Of a stretch of 64,000 nt of DNA, positions 11,791 to 21,358 are shown piece by piece. Below the pieces are notes generated by a model. It was given only the letters and a program-made list of their open reading frames with translations. It had not been told where the DNA came from and made no database searches. The position numbers and the translations under genes were made by a program. Numbering within the stretch: position 1 is the stretch's first letter; each line of letters begins with the position of its first letter. Source of the stretch: Talpa occidentalis (Eukaryota > Chordata > Mammalia > Eulipotyphla > Talpidae); the NCBI RefSeq assembly GCF_014898055.3, contig NW_023605194.1:97161258-97225257 (forward strand), read 5' to 3'.

Positions 11791-12600
11791 TCCTTTCCCT
11801 GCGAAGCCATGCAGTGAATGCTGTCCTGCTGGGGAACTAAAGAACGGTAGTCACAAATAGAGGGTGGCCGTTCCTGAGGGGGCACAGGATACTCAGCACT
11901 TGCCGGGGTGCTGCACCCAGGTTTCCTTTACTTTTTGGCTTTTGACCAAGTAACGCAATCTCTCTTTGTCTCCATTTTCTCTGCAAAGATGGTGATGGGG
12001 CGGGAGTGGAGGGGAATAAAAATAGCTGCCTTCTCTCCACAGGTTTGATGAAGCATCAACTTGGATAATATATGTGAAAACACTATGAAATGAAAACATC
12101 TATTTAAATCCAAGAGGTTGTTATTTACAGTCTTAAAATTATATTTATTCCCCCTCCCTTGCCTACCTTTACCACATTCCACTGGAACTGCAGGGCCGAG
12201 AAGAACCACGGAATGTGGTGATTAAATTCAGAAACTTAATCTGGCCAGATCTGTTTTGGTTGGCAATCTCCCGGCGCAGTTGTCTCGTTGCAGATTGAAG
12301 AAGCTTTATAGATGGACTGTGAGGAGGATGTCTGTTAGGGGCTGTGGCAGCCTGTGCCTTCAGAGAGGGAGAGCTAGCTTTCCTTAAGCCCGCTGACTGA
12401 TTCCTTGTCAGTTTGAGATGATTTAAGGCCATGCACTTGAACTGCTGCAACTAACAATCAATTTGCGACTGCGTAGGAGAGAAATGGGGAGCTACGTTTT
12501 GTGGGATGAAGGGGACAGGAAAGACAGGAAAGAAATATCCACCAAAGGGTATGGGCTCATTCTTAAGTGTCAACTCAGCTCACTTACAAGTGTGTTCTGT
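11791..12600. other. Gene-free unique DNA
   Basis: No repeat recognised. Several overlapping minus-strand frames (11837-12450) are offset reads of one sequence with no domain. No support for a gene. Confidence 0.35.
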
Positions 12601-12609
12601 GGGAAACCC

Positions 12610-12815
12610 TAGCGTAGGAGCTAAATATGTGGACTGTGGCGTGAGGCAGAATCGAGTTCAAATCCTGGCTCAGCCTAGGAGCCAGGGTAAGTTCATTTTC
12701 CTTTTTGTGGCTCAGTTTCCTCATCTTTATGGGGTTAGTAAGTACCTACCTCCAGTGACTACAGTGAGAAGCAAGTGAAACCTGCTTAAGTTCCATAAAT
12801 GTTCCGAAATATTAC
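12610..12815 (+). repeat. MIR SINE
   Basis: MIR landmarks in order: gagttcaaatcctggctcag, gtggctcagtttcctcatct, gtaagtacctacctccagtg and gcttaagttccataaatgtt. The donor-like gtaagt at 12687 is the MIR 'caagtta' site and not a splice site. Confidence 0.8.
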
Positions 12816-12886
12816 TCTAATTATCACATACAAAAGATCTCCTATATCAATTCAACTCTTCTAATTGTTTAAAATTATTGGCATTT

Positions 12887-13147
12887 GGGCCTCCCCTGAT
12901 GGCGCAGTGGTTGAGCACTGGGCTGCGAAGCTGCCCGCAGCCTCTGCAGCACAGGTTCGATCCTCGGCTGCCAGCAAGGGTCCCACATGGTGTCTAGACC
13001 TCTACTGCCGCCCGCTGCTCCCCTCAGCAGTGTATTTTGTCCGTCTGCCTGTTCTGTTCCCCACTCTGGCTCTGGTGAATTCTCTCACCCTCCCATACTT
13101 CTGACTGTACCCAGTGCTTATATAAATAAATAAATAAATCTTTAAAA
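12887..13147 (+). mobile_element. Lineage-specific tRNA-derived SINE, full length
   Basis: Full-length copy with a tRNA-like head: A box tggcgcagtggttgagc and B box ggttcgatcct (internal RNA polymerase III promoter). The head is followed by a unique body that ends in AAATA units and an A-run. It is flanked by a perfect 16-bp target-site duplication, aaaattattggcattt, at 12871-12886 and 13148-13163. The body is the 'gactgtacccagtgc' type with the plain gccagcaagggtcccacatg linker. The open frame at 12865-13104 is just the SINE body. Confidence 0.93.
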
Positions 13148-13154
13148 AAAATTA

Positions 13155-13475
13155 TTGGCATTTTCTTTTTTATTGTGGTTACATTGGTTTACAACACAGT
13201 ATATGATTCAGAGGTCTAGGGTCACTCAAGCAATGCAAGATCACTAATTTAAAAGGCTCTATGCACTCCTGTGTTCCTTGCAGCATTGCTTACAACAGCA
13301 AGTTATGGAAACAACTTAAGTGCCCAGTGACAAATAAGTGAATTAGGAATATGTGGTGTAGATACACATTGGGGGACTGCTCAGCTATAAAAAAAGATGA
13401 AATGGTTGGAACAGAGGTGATTATGCTGAGTGAAATAAATCAGAAGGAGAAAGATAAATCTTGGCTCTTTCTAAT
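13155..13475 (-). repeat. L1 3' end with opposed fragments (probable 5' inversion)
   Basis: 13158-13240 reads as antisense L1 3' UTR (ttattgtggttacattggtt, then caacacagtatatgattcag). 13255-13470 reads as sense L1 (cctgtgttccttgcagcatt, atggaaacaacttaagtgcc, attatgctgagtgaaataaa). Two adjoining pieces in opposite orientation fit a minus-strand L1 whose upstream part was inverted during insertion (twin priming). Two separate fragments would also explain it. Confidence 0.6.
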
Positions 13476-13494
13476 CTCTGCCTTTTCAGAAGCA

Positions 13495-13614
13495 GCATGG
13501 TGAAATGAGACCAGTACATGAAGGTAGGTAGAGGAACTGGATTCCAGTGGATCTGCCACTAAATAGCTCTGTGACCTTGGGCAAGTCATTTATGTTTTTG
13601 GCTTTGTAAAATGT
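13495..13614 (+). repeat. MIR SINE, interrupted by a younger SINE
   Basis: MIR core aaatagctctgtgaccttgg and gcaagtcatttatgtttttg. Its 3' part is cut by the SINE insertion at 13629-13899. Confidence 0.75.
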
Positions 13615-13628
13615 GTGTTGCATTTCTT

Positions 13629-13899
13629 TTTTTTTTTTTTTTAAAGATTTATTTATTTATATAAGCACTGGGTACAGTCAGAAGTGTGGGAGGGTGAGAG
13701 AATTCACCAGAGCCAGAGCAGGGAGCAGAACAGGCAGACGGATGAAGTACACTGCTAAGGGGAACAGTGGGCACGGCAGGAGAGGTCTGTGCACCATGTG
13801 GGACTCTTGCTTGGCGGCTGGGGATCGAACCGGTACTGCTGAGGCTGCGGGCAGCTTCGCAACCCAGCACTCAACTGCTGCGCCACTGGGGAGGCCCCC
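13629..13899 (-). mobile_element. Lineage-specific tRNA-derived SINE, full length
   Basis: Minus-strand copy flanked by a perfect 14-bp target-site duplication, gtgttgcatttctt (13615-13628 and 13900-13913). The T-run and tttatttattta at the left are its A-rich tail. The head ends at ggggaggccccc. The body carries the 'gcactgggtacagtc' 3' signature shared with the 12887 and 24212 copies. The 100-codon and 73-codon frames here are repeat shadows. Confidence 0.93.
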
Positions 13900-13913
13900 G
13901 TGTTGCATTTCTT

Positions 13914-14560
13914 AACCAACTATTTATTGAACACCCGGGATGTTCAAGACATGTAGCTATTGCAAAGATATGGTGGCTGCAGAACTAATGACCAGTGTGG
14001 GGGAAGAGGATTGGGGGGGTGATTAGCAGAGGAAGGAAACTCCCTATTAAAAGGTCAGTTGAATAAATGCCCACTTGAATGACTGATTATAAAATAGATG
14101 TCTGCAAGCCTGGATCTAGAACAAGTATATTCTTGTGGATAGTCCTAGGCTTGAGGGGGACCTAAGGTTTCTTCCCTTAACCTCTTGGGCTCCCAGAACC
14201 TGCAGCTTGAGGAATCAGAGAGGGGGACGGAGAAGATTGGGCTGCAGGTCCACACTAAGTAGTTGGGAGCATAGGAGGGCTGCCTGCCTCCCCCCACCGT
14301 GGACATGTTCAGGTCCAGATTGGAAGAGTCCCTGGAATTTGCTGGTTGGCCAGTGCGCTGTGCATGTGCAGGATGGTAACACTGCACCCCTCCAGGCTGT
14401 CCTTGTGCCCTGCGTGCTGGCCAGGTTAGTAGCGGAGAACCCATACGAATCAGGCCCCAAACTTTACACTCAGGCTGACTCCAAGTACTTGAATTTCTGG
14501 CTGGGCATCAGCTATTAATAAGGCTCCCGAAGGCTTGTTTTCTGGAGGAGATGGTGCTGG
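13914..14560. other. Gene-free stretch
   Basis: Starts with an L2-like tatttattgaacacccggga fragment, then unique DNA. Overlapping frames on both strands at 14135-14518 share the same bases and none has a recognisable domain. No gene supported. Confidence 0.35.
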
Positions 14561-14567
14561 GGATTCT

Positions 14568-14665
14568 GTCACCCCTCTCCCTTCACCCCCTCCCCAGTTC
14601 CCATCCCAACACACACCTCTCTTTCCTTATTCCCTCCCTCTTCTTTCACCCCATTCTCTCCCCTC
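14568..14665 (+). repeat. Polypyrimidine C/T-rich tract
   Basis: Almost uninterrupted C and T (ctcccttcaccccctcccca, ccttattccctccctcttct) for about 95 bp. Low complexity, possibly able to form triplex DNA. It is followed by single-copy sequence. Confidence 0.8.
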
Positions 14666-14852
14666 CAAGTACATCCTGATCTTTAAAGAGGCTCCTCTTA
14701 AGTTGAAATCTGCCGTGGAGAGGAAGTGGTTGACCTTCGCCGATCACCACGTTGTCGATTCTGTTAGTGTGGGGAGAAGGCTCATTCCCTCTCTCCTCCT
14801 TCTGTCTCTTAAAAAAAAAAAAAAAAGAGTTATCTACCTCCCCTTTCAAATA

Positions 14853-14905
14853 AAAAAAAGAGAAAGGGAGAGAGAGAGAGAGCCAGAGACAGAGAGCGAG
14901 AGAGA
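14853..14905 (+). repeat. GA-rich microsatellite
   Basis: An A-run grades into gagagagagagag and degenerate GA units. The frames covering it (14535-14924 plus, 14646-14975 minus) owe their length to the low-complexity tract. Confidence 0.85.
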
Positions 14906-16035
14906 ATTTGACATTATTGTATAATTTAAAATTGCACAGCCTAGAGCCCACAAAACCGAGCATGTAATTACACACTTACTAGAGGTAACAGCAGTGCTGA
15001 TAATTATTCTTTACACAGGAGAGACCCTGCTGATATCCCACAGTCAGAAAGTGGGAACTACAATATCTTTAATACCATCCTCAGAGACCCTCATAAGCAG
15101 AAGAGAAGTATGAGAAGGCTCACAGGGTCCAGAGCAATATCTTCATCGCGCCAGAATGTCAGGGGCTTTAGCACAACAGAAATCAATAGTTTCTAGTACA
15201 TTTTTTGGTACAATTTTTTTTTTTTTTATGACCCAACCTGAGAAAGTACAGGGAAGGCAGAGGTAGCGAACAGTATGAAACAAAACCTTCTTAGCAGAAG
15301 GCCTGTCTGTTTAGACATGTCAGGCTACGTCAGTTTATAAGACACATTCTTTATTGGAGCAACAAACTGAGCAACAGGGCAGGATTACACCTGGAAAGCT
15401 CTAGTTGTTGGTGATTCCTTTTCTTTTAAATGGTTAATGGTTTCCTCTCCCTGTTTCCTCTGTGACGCCTGTCTACCTTTGCTTATTATTGGAGGTAAAC
15501 TTAGGTCAGACTGAGTCTCAAAAGAGCGGAGGCAAACACATGGGCATTTATTTCTGGGCACTCGGTCCTTTTGTTCTCCTGTCTCTCTAGAGGAAATGAG
15601 TGACTACATCTTAAAAATAAGAAAAGAACAAGCGTTTATTGAAGGAGAAGATTTAAAACAATAGTGAACTCAAAGAAATGAGAAAGGTCTTCATGTAGAG
15701 AAATCAATGCACAAGTGGTTGTTCTCAAAAGAAGGCCGCTTTGATTTTAGCATTTCTGTACCAGCGGTTGCCTGTTTCTATTCCAGCCATAGCAGGTTCT
15801 TCACCAGGTGGTGCAACCTGAAAGCCTTGCTGCAGGTTGTTTGCAGGTTGAACCGATGTTCTGACGTGACAAGGTGCGTGCTTTCATTTGGGGTAATAAC
15901 CCATTTTAATCTGGTGCAGAGTTCAGCAGGCAAGAGCCTTTGCTTGAGGTTGAAGGGAAGGGCCCTCCGGCTGCCCGATGCCCGGCTGTGTGGGGCATGA
16001 GCTGTGCCAGTTACACGCGTTTATCATTCAAGACT
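14906..16035. other. Non-repetitive, conserved-looking DNA
   Basis: No known repeat. Contains TAAT-rich words (ataatttaaaattgcac, gctgataattattc) and a balanced composition suggestive of a regulatory block. There is a T-run at about 15218-15228. The frame 15707-16000 (97 codons) is not recognisable. Confidence 0.35.
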
Positions 16036-16039
16036 CAGA

Positions 16040-16150
16040 CTCACTCTGTGGGCCATGGAGTATCTTCCCATTTCAGAAGTGAGAAAACAGACTCAAACAA
16101 GTGAACATGCCCAAGGTCACACAAGTAATCAAGACACAGTGGCTTAGATG
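16040..16150 (-). repeat. MIR-type fragment
   Basis: cccatttcagaagtgagaaa followed by cccaaggtcacacaagtaat is the reverse complement of the MIR/L2 'gtgtgaccttggg...cctcatctgtaaaatggg' core. Confidence 0.7.
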
Positions 16151-16429
16151 TACCAGCTACTTGGCCAGGAGTTTGTGCTGTGCCATAGTGTTCTCCTGGG
16201 GACAGTGGCCCGCAAGTGTGAAGGATGTGCTCGCCGTGGGTGAGGAAAGAGAGATGACGAGAGAAGCAGAAAGCTGAACTTCCGCGACCTGTGGTAATGA
16301 GCTAACTCCCAGGCGCTGAGGTCTTCTTCAGGTTTCAGACAGGTAGAGCTGTTCTGGATATTTCTGGTGAATGCGGGCGAACCAGATAGCAGGTTTGCCA
16401 TCGTCTACTGGCTTTTTGGTAAGCTTGGA

Positions 16430-16721
16430 ATGGGGCGTGAGGGCTGTCTCTGCTTATTTAAAGGGGCTATGGCAGACCGGAGCAGCGAGCACCTGCAGAT
16501 GTGTGGAGGCCTGACCAATGGCAACCATGGACCATTTCCTCTGTGCCTCCCACAGCAGCTGGCTTAGAATATTCTGAAACTTCTACTAGGAGAAGGACAT
16601 GGGGGGGGGGTGCTGAGTAGGACACACGTGGAAAGTGAAAGCATAATCAGCAGCACCACCTTCCCTGAGCATGCGTGTGAGGAAATCTGAGGTTATATTT
16701 TGGTCGCTTCTCTCCTTGCAG
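16430..16721 (+). other. Short TATA-like/ATG region, coding status unclear
   Basis: A TATA-like tgcttatttaaaggggct lies just upstream of an ATG (16470) that opens 32 codons, MADRSSEHLQMCGGLTNGNH then a stop at 16565. It is part of a 66-codon frame running from 16367. I recognise no family. The G-run at 16601-16610 is simple sequence. Treat as unproven. Confidence 0.2.
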
Positions 16722-16777
16722 ACACTTCAGGAACCTCAGGTTCATTCTGGTGATGAAGGGCCCGATGAAAACCCAAG
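16722..16777 (+). other. Candidate spliced exon, plus strand
   Basis: A strong acceptor (cgcttctctccttgcag ending at 16721) and a consensus donor (AAG|gtgaga at 16778) bracket 56 nt. Two of the three frames are open. The element is too short for the frame to carry weight. It could be a coding, untranslated or lncRNA exon, or a decoy. Spliced RNA would be needed to accept it. Confidence 0.3.
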
Positions 16778-17400
16778 GTGAGATCTGTCTCACAACTGTA
16801 TTTTTACCGGGCTAATGGGACCCTGGGTCCTAACAAGGCTTTTAGTCTTAGACCTGTGGGAAGACTCTGGGACATGACAATCATGGTAGTGAGGTCAATG
16901 TCTGGGAACAGCATCCTTGCCTGGCACCCTCTTCCTCTCAAAGGCTGGTGGATTACCAGCTTGGCCCTTTGTAAATTCCTCTTTGTCTGCACTTTGAGGG
17001 CACAGGTTTCTAGAGGAAACATACAAGGGTTTCATGACTGGTGAGGGAGGCATGGAGCTGGCTAAAAGCCTGGAGCCCAGAAGGGCAGCAGAGCAGAAAG
17101 CTTGACCTTGGCGAGCAGGAAGGTTCTGGACGTGGCTGCTCTTGAAGACTTGGCTGCTTGGGTTTGACTCTTTAAATATTCTGCGCATACAGGCAGGGAT
17201 CTCACGAGCTGGATGGCAGGAGTGAGAGAAAGGAGCAAGCTAGTTCCTGTTGAAGAGGCAGGCAGGGAGCCGTCGGGTCTCCATGGAGAGAGCTAATTGG
17301 AGACAAGGCCTTTTAGGATCCCCAGTTTTGGCTGCTGACTCATGTACACAGATCCTTTCTTTTAACACATCCATGAATAACTACGAAAACAATCAAACGA
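16778..17400. other. Gene-free unique DNA
   Basis: No repeat identified. Opposed frames at 16778-17044 (+) and 16804-17188 (-) overlay one another without any recognisable domain. Confidence 0.35.
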
Positions 17401-17625
17401 AAAGTGCAGCTTTGGAGTTAGACATCTGGCTTTGAGCTCCAGCTGAGCGATGGATCAATTTTGCGATTTGGGCAAAAAGTAATTGTCTCTGAGTCTCAGT
17501 CGCTTTGCCTGTAAAATGGGAATAAAACTCTCCCTGGAGTCTCTGCAGGGAAGAAATAATTTGGCATTTATGCCTCACCCTGTGACTGGCACACAGCAGA
17601 GGCTCAATGCAGTGTCTTTCCTGCC
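17400..17625 (+). repeat. MIR SINE
   Basis: MIR order is clear: tttggagttagacatctggc, cgatttgggcaaaaagtaat, cagtcgctttgcctgtaaaa, tgggaataaaactctc, then gtgactggcacacagcagag. Confidence 0.8.
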
Positions 17626-17801
17626 TCCTCCATCCATTTGCATTTCACCTCTCTTCTCCCCAAACACAGAAACATCAGACATTCGTGGAGCCAGGGGGGC
17701 GGCGGGTGGGGGGATACATCGAAGTGAAACACACACACTGAGAAGCAGCCCTTGAAGAGGAGACTCCACTGCAGAGAGCGGCTGTCAGGACCAGCGCTTA
17801 C

Positions 17802-17955
17802 CTCGAGGAGGGATAATTCAGTCCCACAGGATCCCTGTTGGCTGCCTGCTTCCTTCCCAAACCCTCAGGCAAACGCATGTAAGAAAACAATGTGGGAACC
17901 GAGACATACAGTCAAAGAAATAAAACTGCTGATACCTCATACCTCGCTGCCACTT
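17802..17955 (-). other. Candidate spliced exon, minus strand
   Basis: Minus-strand acceptor tgcccctctatctcag, preceded by a long pyrimidine tract (17958-17998 on the + strand is purine-rich), and donor GAG|gtaagc at 17801-17796. The 154-nt segment has one frame open for about 46 codons from its first base, ending in a TGA inside the segment, so an internal protein-coding exon is unlikely. It could be a terminal, untranslated or lncRNA exon, or a decoy. Confidence 0.25.
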
Positions 17956-17962
17956 CTGAGAT

Positions 17963-18755
17963 AGAGGGGCACAGGGAAGGGGCAGGGAGAGGGGTGGATT
18001 TCCACTCCTACACTGTTTTGTTTGGTTGTTTTGGGTCTTAGTGCCCAAGTCTTTAGATCATCTGAGGCCACAAGATACTCATTCACCATAAAGTGTTGGA
18101 GGTGAAGGTTATTAATAACCAGGATCACTGCAGAGTGAACGACTCCCTCTTCACATTCATGCCTCAGAAAGGGCCTCCTCATGGCAGTGGGCAAGTTGGA
18201 GAACAAAATGAAACACTTGACTTTGCCATGTCTCAGGTCTTTTCATCCGCTGTCCACCTCCCACCCCCACGTACCCCCAAACCTTCCCTCCTTTGTGCAA
18301 ATCTGTTTTCACCACAGGAACACATGCTGTCTCCTCCAGCTACAACACTACTTGCTAATTCAACGATTCATCTTTAATGAGGCCCCCTGCCAATGTTTAA
18401 ATAGCATTCAGAACAAAGAAAAGGCAATATTTCCAAAACAGCTGCTTCTGCTGCCTCTTCATAGCCCATCTCCTCAGAAAATCAAGGAAAATTCATCTAT
18501 AGAGATAAGCGATATGAAAATACATCTATTTGTAGCGATGTGATGTACCTATATATGTATTAGCATCTATATAAATTCATATTTTGATAGCTATCTACAT
18601 GTTTATGAATGATAGAGCTACAGATAAAACACTTAACCTCTGTGATGCCAGAGAGTTTAAATATAAGCACCTTAAAAAGTTTTGTTGGCTTCAAATAGTT
18701 CTGCTCTAGGCAGGTTTTTCTCTTATGACTTTATTGGTTTCTTTTCAGAATTTTG
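17963..18755. other. Gene-free unique DNA
   Basis: No repeat family recognised. 18240-18300 is C-rich and 18530-18620 is AT-rich with TA steps. Frames 18093-18377 and 18181-18543 overlap each other in different registers and are not considered genes. Confidence 0.35.
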
Positions 18756-18759
18756 GGGG

Positions 18760-18996
18760 GAACACAAGCAGTAGTGGAATGAGCTTGGATAAACAGACCC
18801 TCCCTTTAGCTCTGTCACTTACGAGCTGGGTAAGTGGATAGATCACTTTAGTTTCAGCTTATGCATTGTTATATTGGTAAAATGGAGATTATATTTTCTT
18901 CCTTTCTGAATGTGTATGTGTGTGTGTATGTATGTATGTGTATATATATGTGTATACACACACACACACACACATATATATATACACATACATACA

Positions 18997-19032
<36 letters not shown>

Positions 19033-19080
19033 AGGCAACTAGTGCAATGTCTGGCAAATAGCAAATACTAATGTGAATTC
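18760..19080 (+). repeat. MIR SINE split by a microsatellite
   Basis: The left MIR half is ttagctctgtcacttacgag and gtaaaatggagattatattt. The right half is gtgcaatgtctggcaaatag, then aaatactaatgtgaattc. A long TG/CA/TA tract (18911-19031) has expanded between them. Confidence 0.75.
18911..19031. repeat. Compound (TG)n/(CA)n/(TA)n palindromic microsatellite
   Basis: TG and TATG units on the left turn into CA and CATA units on the right around a gtatac centre near 18955, then run into pure TA up to 19031. The two halves are near-complementary, so the tract can fold into a cruciform or hairpin. The three frames covering it in both strands are Tyr/Ile/Cys simple-sequence translations and not genes. 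Confidence 0.92.
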
Positions 19081-19081
19081 T

Positions 19082-20097
19082 CAATTCAGTTCAGGCCCTT
19101 CTAGAATCAGGAGTGACGAGTCTGAGGACTCTGCCTGTGTTTCCAGAAGTGCTGCTTCTGGCTCTAACCTGCCTCTTCAATCCCACCCACACTCTCCCCT
19201 TGGAGTAAGAAGGTGTAGGAGGGAACATTGTTAAGGAAAGTGCTTGATAAAGGTTCACATGTCTCCTTTATTATTTTAAAGAAGATTGAAGTTAGAAAAA
19301 AAAAATAACAAAATGGATCCAAGGAAGCTAGAAGGAAGGAAGGAATACATTTTAGTCAGATAACGGACTCTGAAATAAAAATAGTGCAATTTATTTAAAT
19401 CCATCCAAGAAACACTTTTTTGAATGAAGGGAAAGGCACAGGTTGAAAAAAATGGAGTTAAGAAAACAGAGAAATATTCAACATTAGGCCTCAGATGGGC
19501 AATATAAGCACAAAGTGACTTTTAATTATTAGTGAAGGGTGATGATCAGGGAGATGGGCATGTTGAGATAAGAAGGCAAAGCAGGGAGGGGAATGTGGAA
19601 GAATCCACGCAGCCTGGCTGCTCGGCTGTGAAAGTCTTCCTGGAATTCCATCTGATGCTTCCTCTTCCCTTTTTGTTTTAGCCATTTTGAAGTTGATTTC
19701 AACTCTTTGCAGTTAAGAGCACATGACTCACCTAACTGGAAGTATGTTGAAAAATGATAACAATGATATAATTGGGGAATGGATTAAATGTGTGTTTTAT
19801 TTTCTGCTTTTTGCTTATTTAATTAATGGTGTGTTTTCAGGGAAAAAAAGAACTGCCTTTAGTAGCAGATTTGAGTGGTTACCCAGTCACATGAGCTGGG
19901 TAGCTCAGTTATCTACACAGGACTTGGGGAGGGGACACAGGCATTGATGTCTCAATAGCAGGAGAGTAGTGTGGCTGCAAAAGGACCAGAGTGATGTTGG
20001 ACAGAGACGAGGAGGTGGTGTCAGTGGGATGAGAAGGTAGGGGCAAGAAGAAGGAAGAGCCAGGCAGGTGAATCCAGTGCTCACTAAGAAATCCTGC
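19082..20097. other. Gene-free unique DNA
   Basis: No repeat family recognised. Contains an A-run (about 19294-19303) and aggaagg units near 19330. Short frames 19491-19685 (-) and 19723-19947 (+) have no recognisable product. Confidence 0.35.
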
Positions 20098-20114
20098 TAA
20101 ATTATGGGGCTTTT

Positions 20115-20384
20115 TTTTTTTTAAAGATTTATTTATTCATGCATACAAGAGCTGAGGTGCAGGCCAGAGGCTCAAGGGGTGAGAAGATTCACCAGAGACA
20201 GAGTGGGGAGTGGAACAGATAGATCTACTGAAGTACACTGCTGAGGGTAGCAGCAGGCGAGACAGGAGAGGTCTGCTGCACCATATGGGTCACCTCCATG
20301 GCTGGGGATCAAACTCGTGCTGCAGTGGCTGTGGATAGCCTCATAGTGCTGCGAATTAACCCCTTGCACCACCAGGGAGGCCCC
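20115..20384 (-). mobile_element. Lineage-specific tRNA-derived SINE, older body type
   Basis: Flanked by a perfect 17-bp target-site duplication, taaattatggggctttt (20098-20114 and 20385-20401). The body carries the older 3' signature (tacaagagctgaggtgcagg on the + strand) and the gtctctggtgaatcttctca-like segment. It is more diverged than the 37920/42318/46933 copies. Confidence 0.92.
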
Positions 20385-20511
20385 TAAATTATGGGGCTTT
20401 TATGTCTGATTGTCAAGAAACAAAAAACACTGAGATAGCTGTTGTAATCAAGAATCATTTTTTGCAAGGAATAAAATTCCATCATGCTTAAAGTTTAAGA
20501 AAGTGGTGTCA

Positions 20512-20788
20512 GGCGTCCCTCATGGCGCAAGGGGTTAAGATACAACCTATGAAGCTATGAAGCTATCTTCAGCTACTGCAGCACGAGTTCGATTTCCAGC
20601 CAGGGAGCGACCCATACGCTGCAGCAGACCTCTCCTGTCTCGTCTGCTGTTCCCCTCAGCAGTGTATTTCAGTAGATCTGCCTGTTCTGTTCCCCGCTCT
20701 GTCTCTGGTGAATCCTCTCACCTTCCACACCTCTGGCCTGTAACCCCGCTCTTGTATGCATAAATAAATATATTTTTTTTAAAAAAAG
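20512..20788 (+). mobile_element. Lineage-specific tRNA-derived SINE, older body type
   Basis: Head aggcgtccctcatggcgcaa with B box gagttcgatttcc. Body with gtatttcagtagatctgcct and ctctggcctgtaaccccgct. Flanks aagaaagtggtgtca (20497-20511) and aagaaggcggtgtca (20789-20803) are a 15-bp target-site duplication with two mismatches. A local duplication of atgaagct occurs in the head at about 20550-20565. Confidence 0.9.
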
Positions 20789-20803
20789 AAGAAGGCGGTG
20801 TCA

Positions 20804-21238
20804 TGAAAGGGCGAAAGGGCACCTTGCTGATGCCCAACTGCAGAACAACATCCTGCTATTCTCTCCTCTTTCTGTTTCTCCACATCCCTCGACCTCTCTG
20901 TCCACAGCCCACGTGACTCTTTGAAAGCTTTGAAGCCACCTTTTGGTGAAACCAGAGCGATCCAGCTTCTCCCATTCTGAGCTTCTAGAGAGCATCCCAT
21001 TGTGTTCAGTTTTCTGTATTCGTTTTCCCCTTGACAGTAGGCAATCCCTCCCCTTGTTGTCAATCACCAGAAAGCTGCTCAATAAATGAACATTTGTTTT
21101 GAGTAACAAATGTGACAGTGTGAGTGAAAGCACTTTACATATTTTGGGTGAAGCATATTTTGGATGCGTTCATTCAAGGAAGCGTCTATTGTCTCACTCC
21201 TGGCTTATTTCTAGTATGAAGTTCAAACAGACCAGTAA
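20804..21238. other. Gene-free unique DNA
   Basis: Contains an L2/MIR-like gctcaataaatgaacatttg near 21078. The minus-strand frames 20779-21133 are two registers of one sequence and are not recognisable. Confidence 0.35.
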
Positions 21239-21248
21239 TCAAACTAAA

Positions 21249-21348
21249 GTTTTGGGTTTTTTTTTTTTTTACATTTAAAAGGACAGGTTTATTAGGCAAA
21301 GGAGAGAGGAAGAGAGGCACCTGCATAGTCACAGGTGGACAGGGGAGT
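21249..21348 (-). pseudogene. Very short retrocopied mRNA (or LTR transcript) 3' end
   Basis: On the minus strand about 78 nt of unique sequence runs through an AATAAA signal (complement at 21288-21293) into an A-run (T-run 21257-21270). Identical flanks tcaaactaaa at 21239-21248 and 21349-21358 are the target-site duplication. This is a severely 5'-truncated LINE-mediated insertion of a polyadenylated RNA. The pyrimidine-rich stretch before the AATAAA resembles LTR R regions, so the source may be a host mRNA or a retroviral transcript. Confidence 0.7.
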
Positions 21349-21358
21349 TCAAACTAAA

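Noticed and set aside
12687..12692. gtaagt donor-like site
   Set aside because: It is the MIR core position, and the same sequence context recurs at 18831.
12887..12980. tRNA-like heads that might be called tRNA genes
   Set aside because: They are joined to SINE bodies and A-rich tails, have no mature tRNA fold that I can close, and occur in many copies.
13613..13915. Open frames of about 75-100 codons over the SINE (also 24070-24458, 42370-42678, 46837-47213, 51995-52327, 62295-62609)
   Set aside because: These are readings of SINE bodies that recur in every copy. They are repeat-derived, not genes.
14535..14975. Open frames over the GA tract
   Set aside because: Their length comes from low-complexity GA/Glu-Arg codons, with no domain.
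18843..19084. Tyr/Ile/Cys-rich open frames on both strands
   Set aside because: They translate the TG/CA/TA microsatellite.
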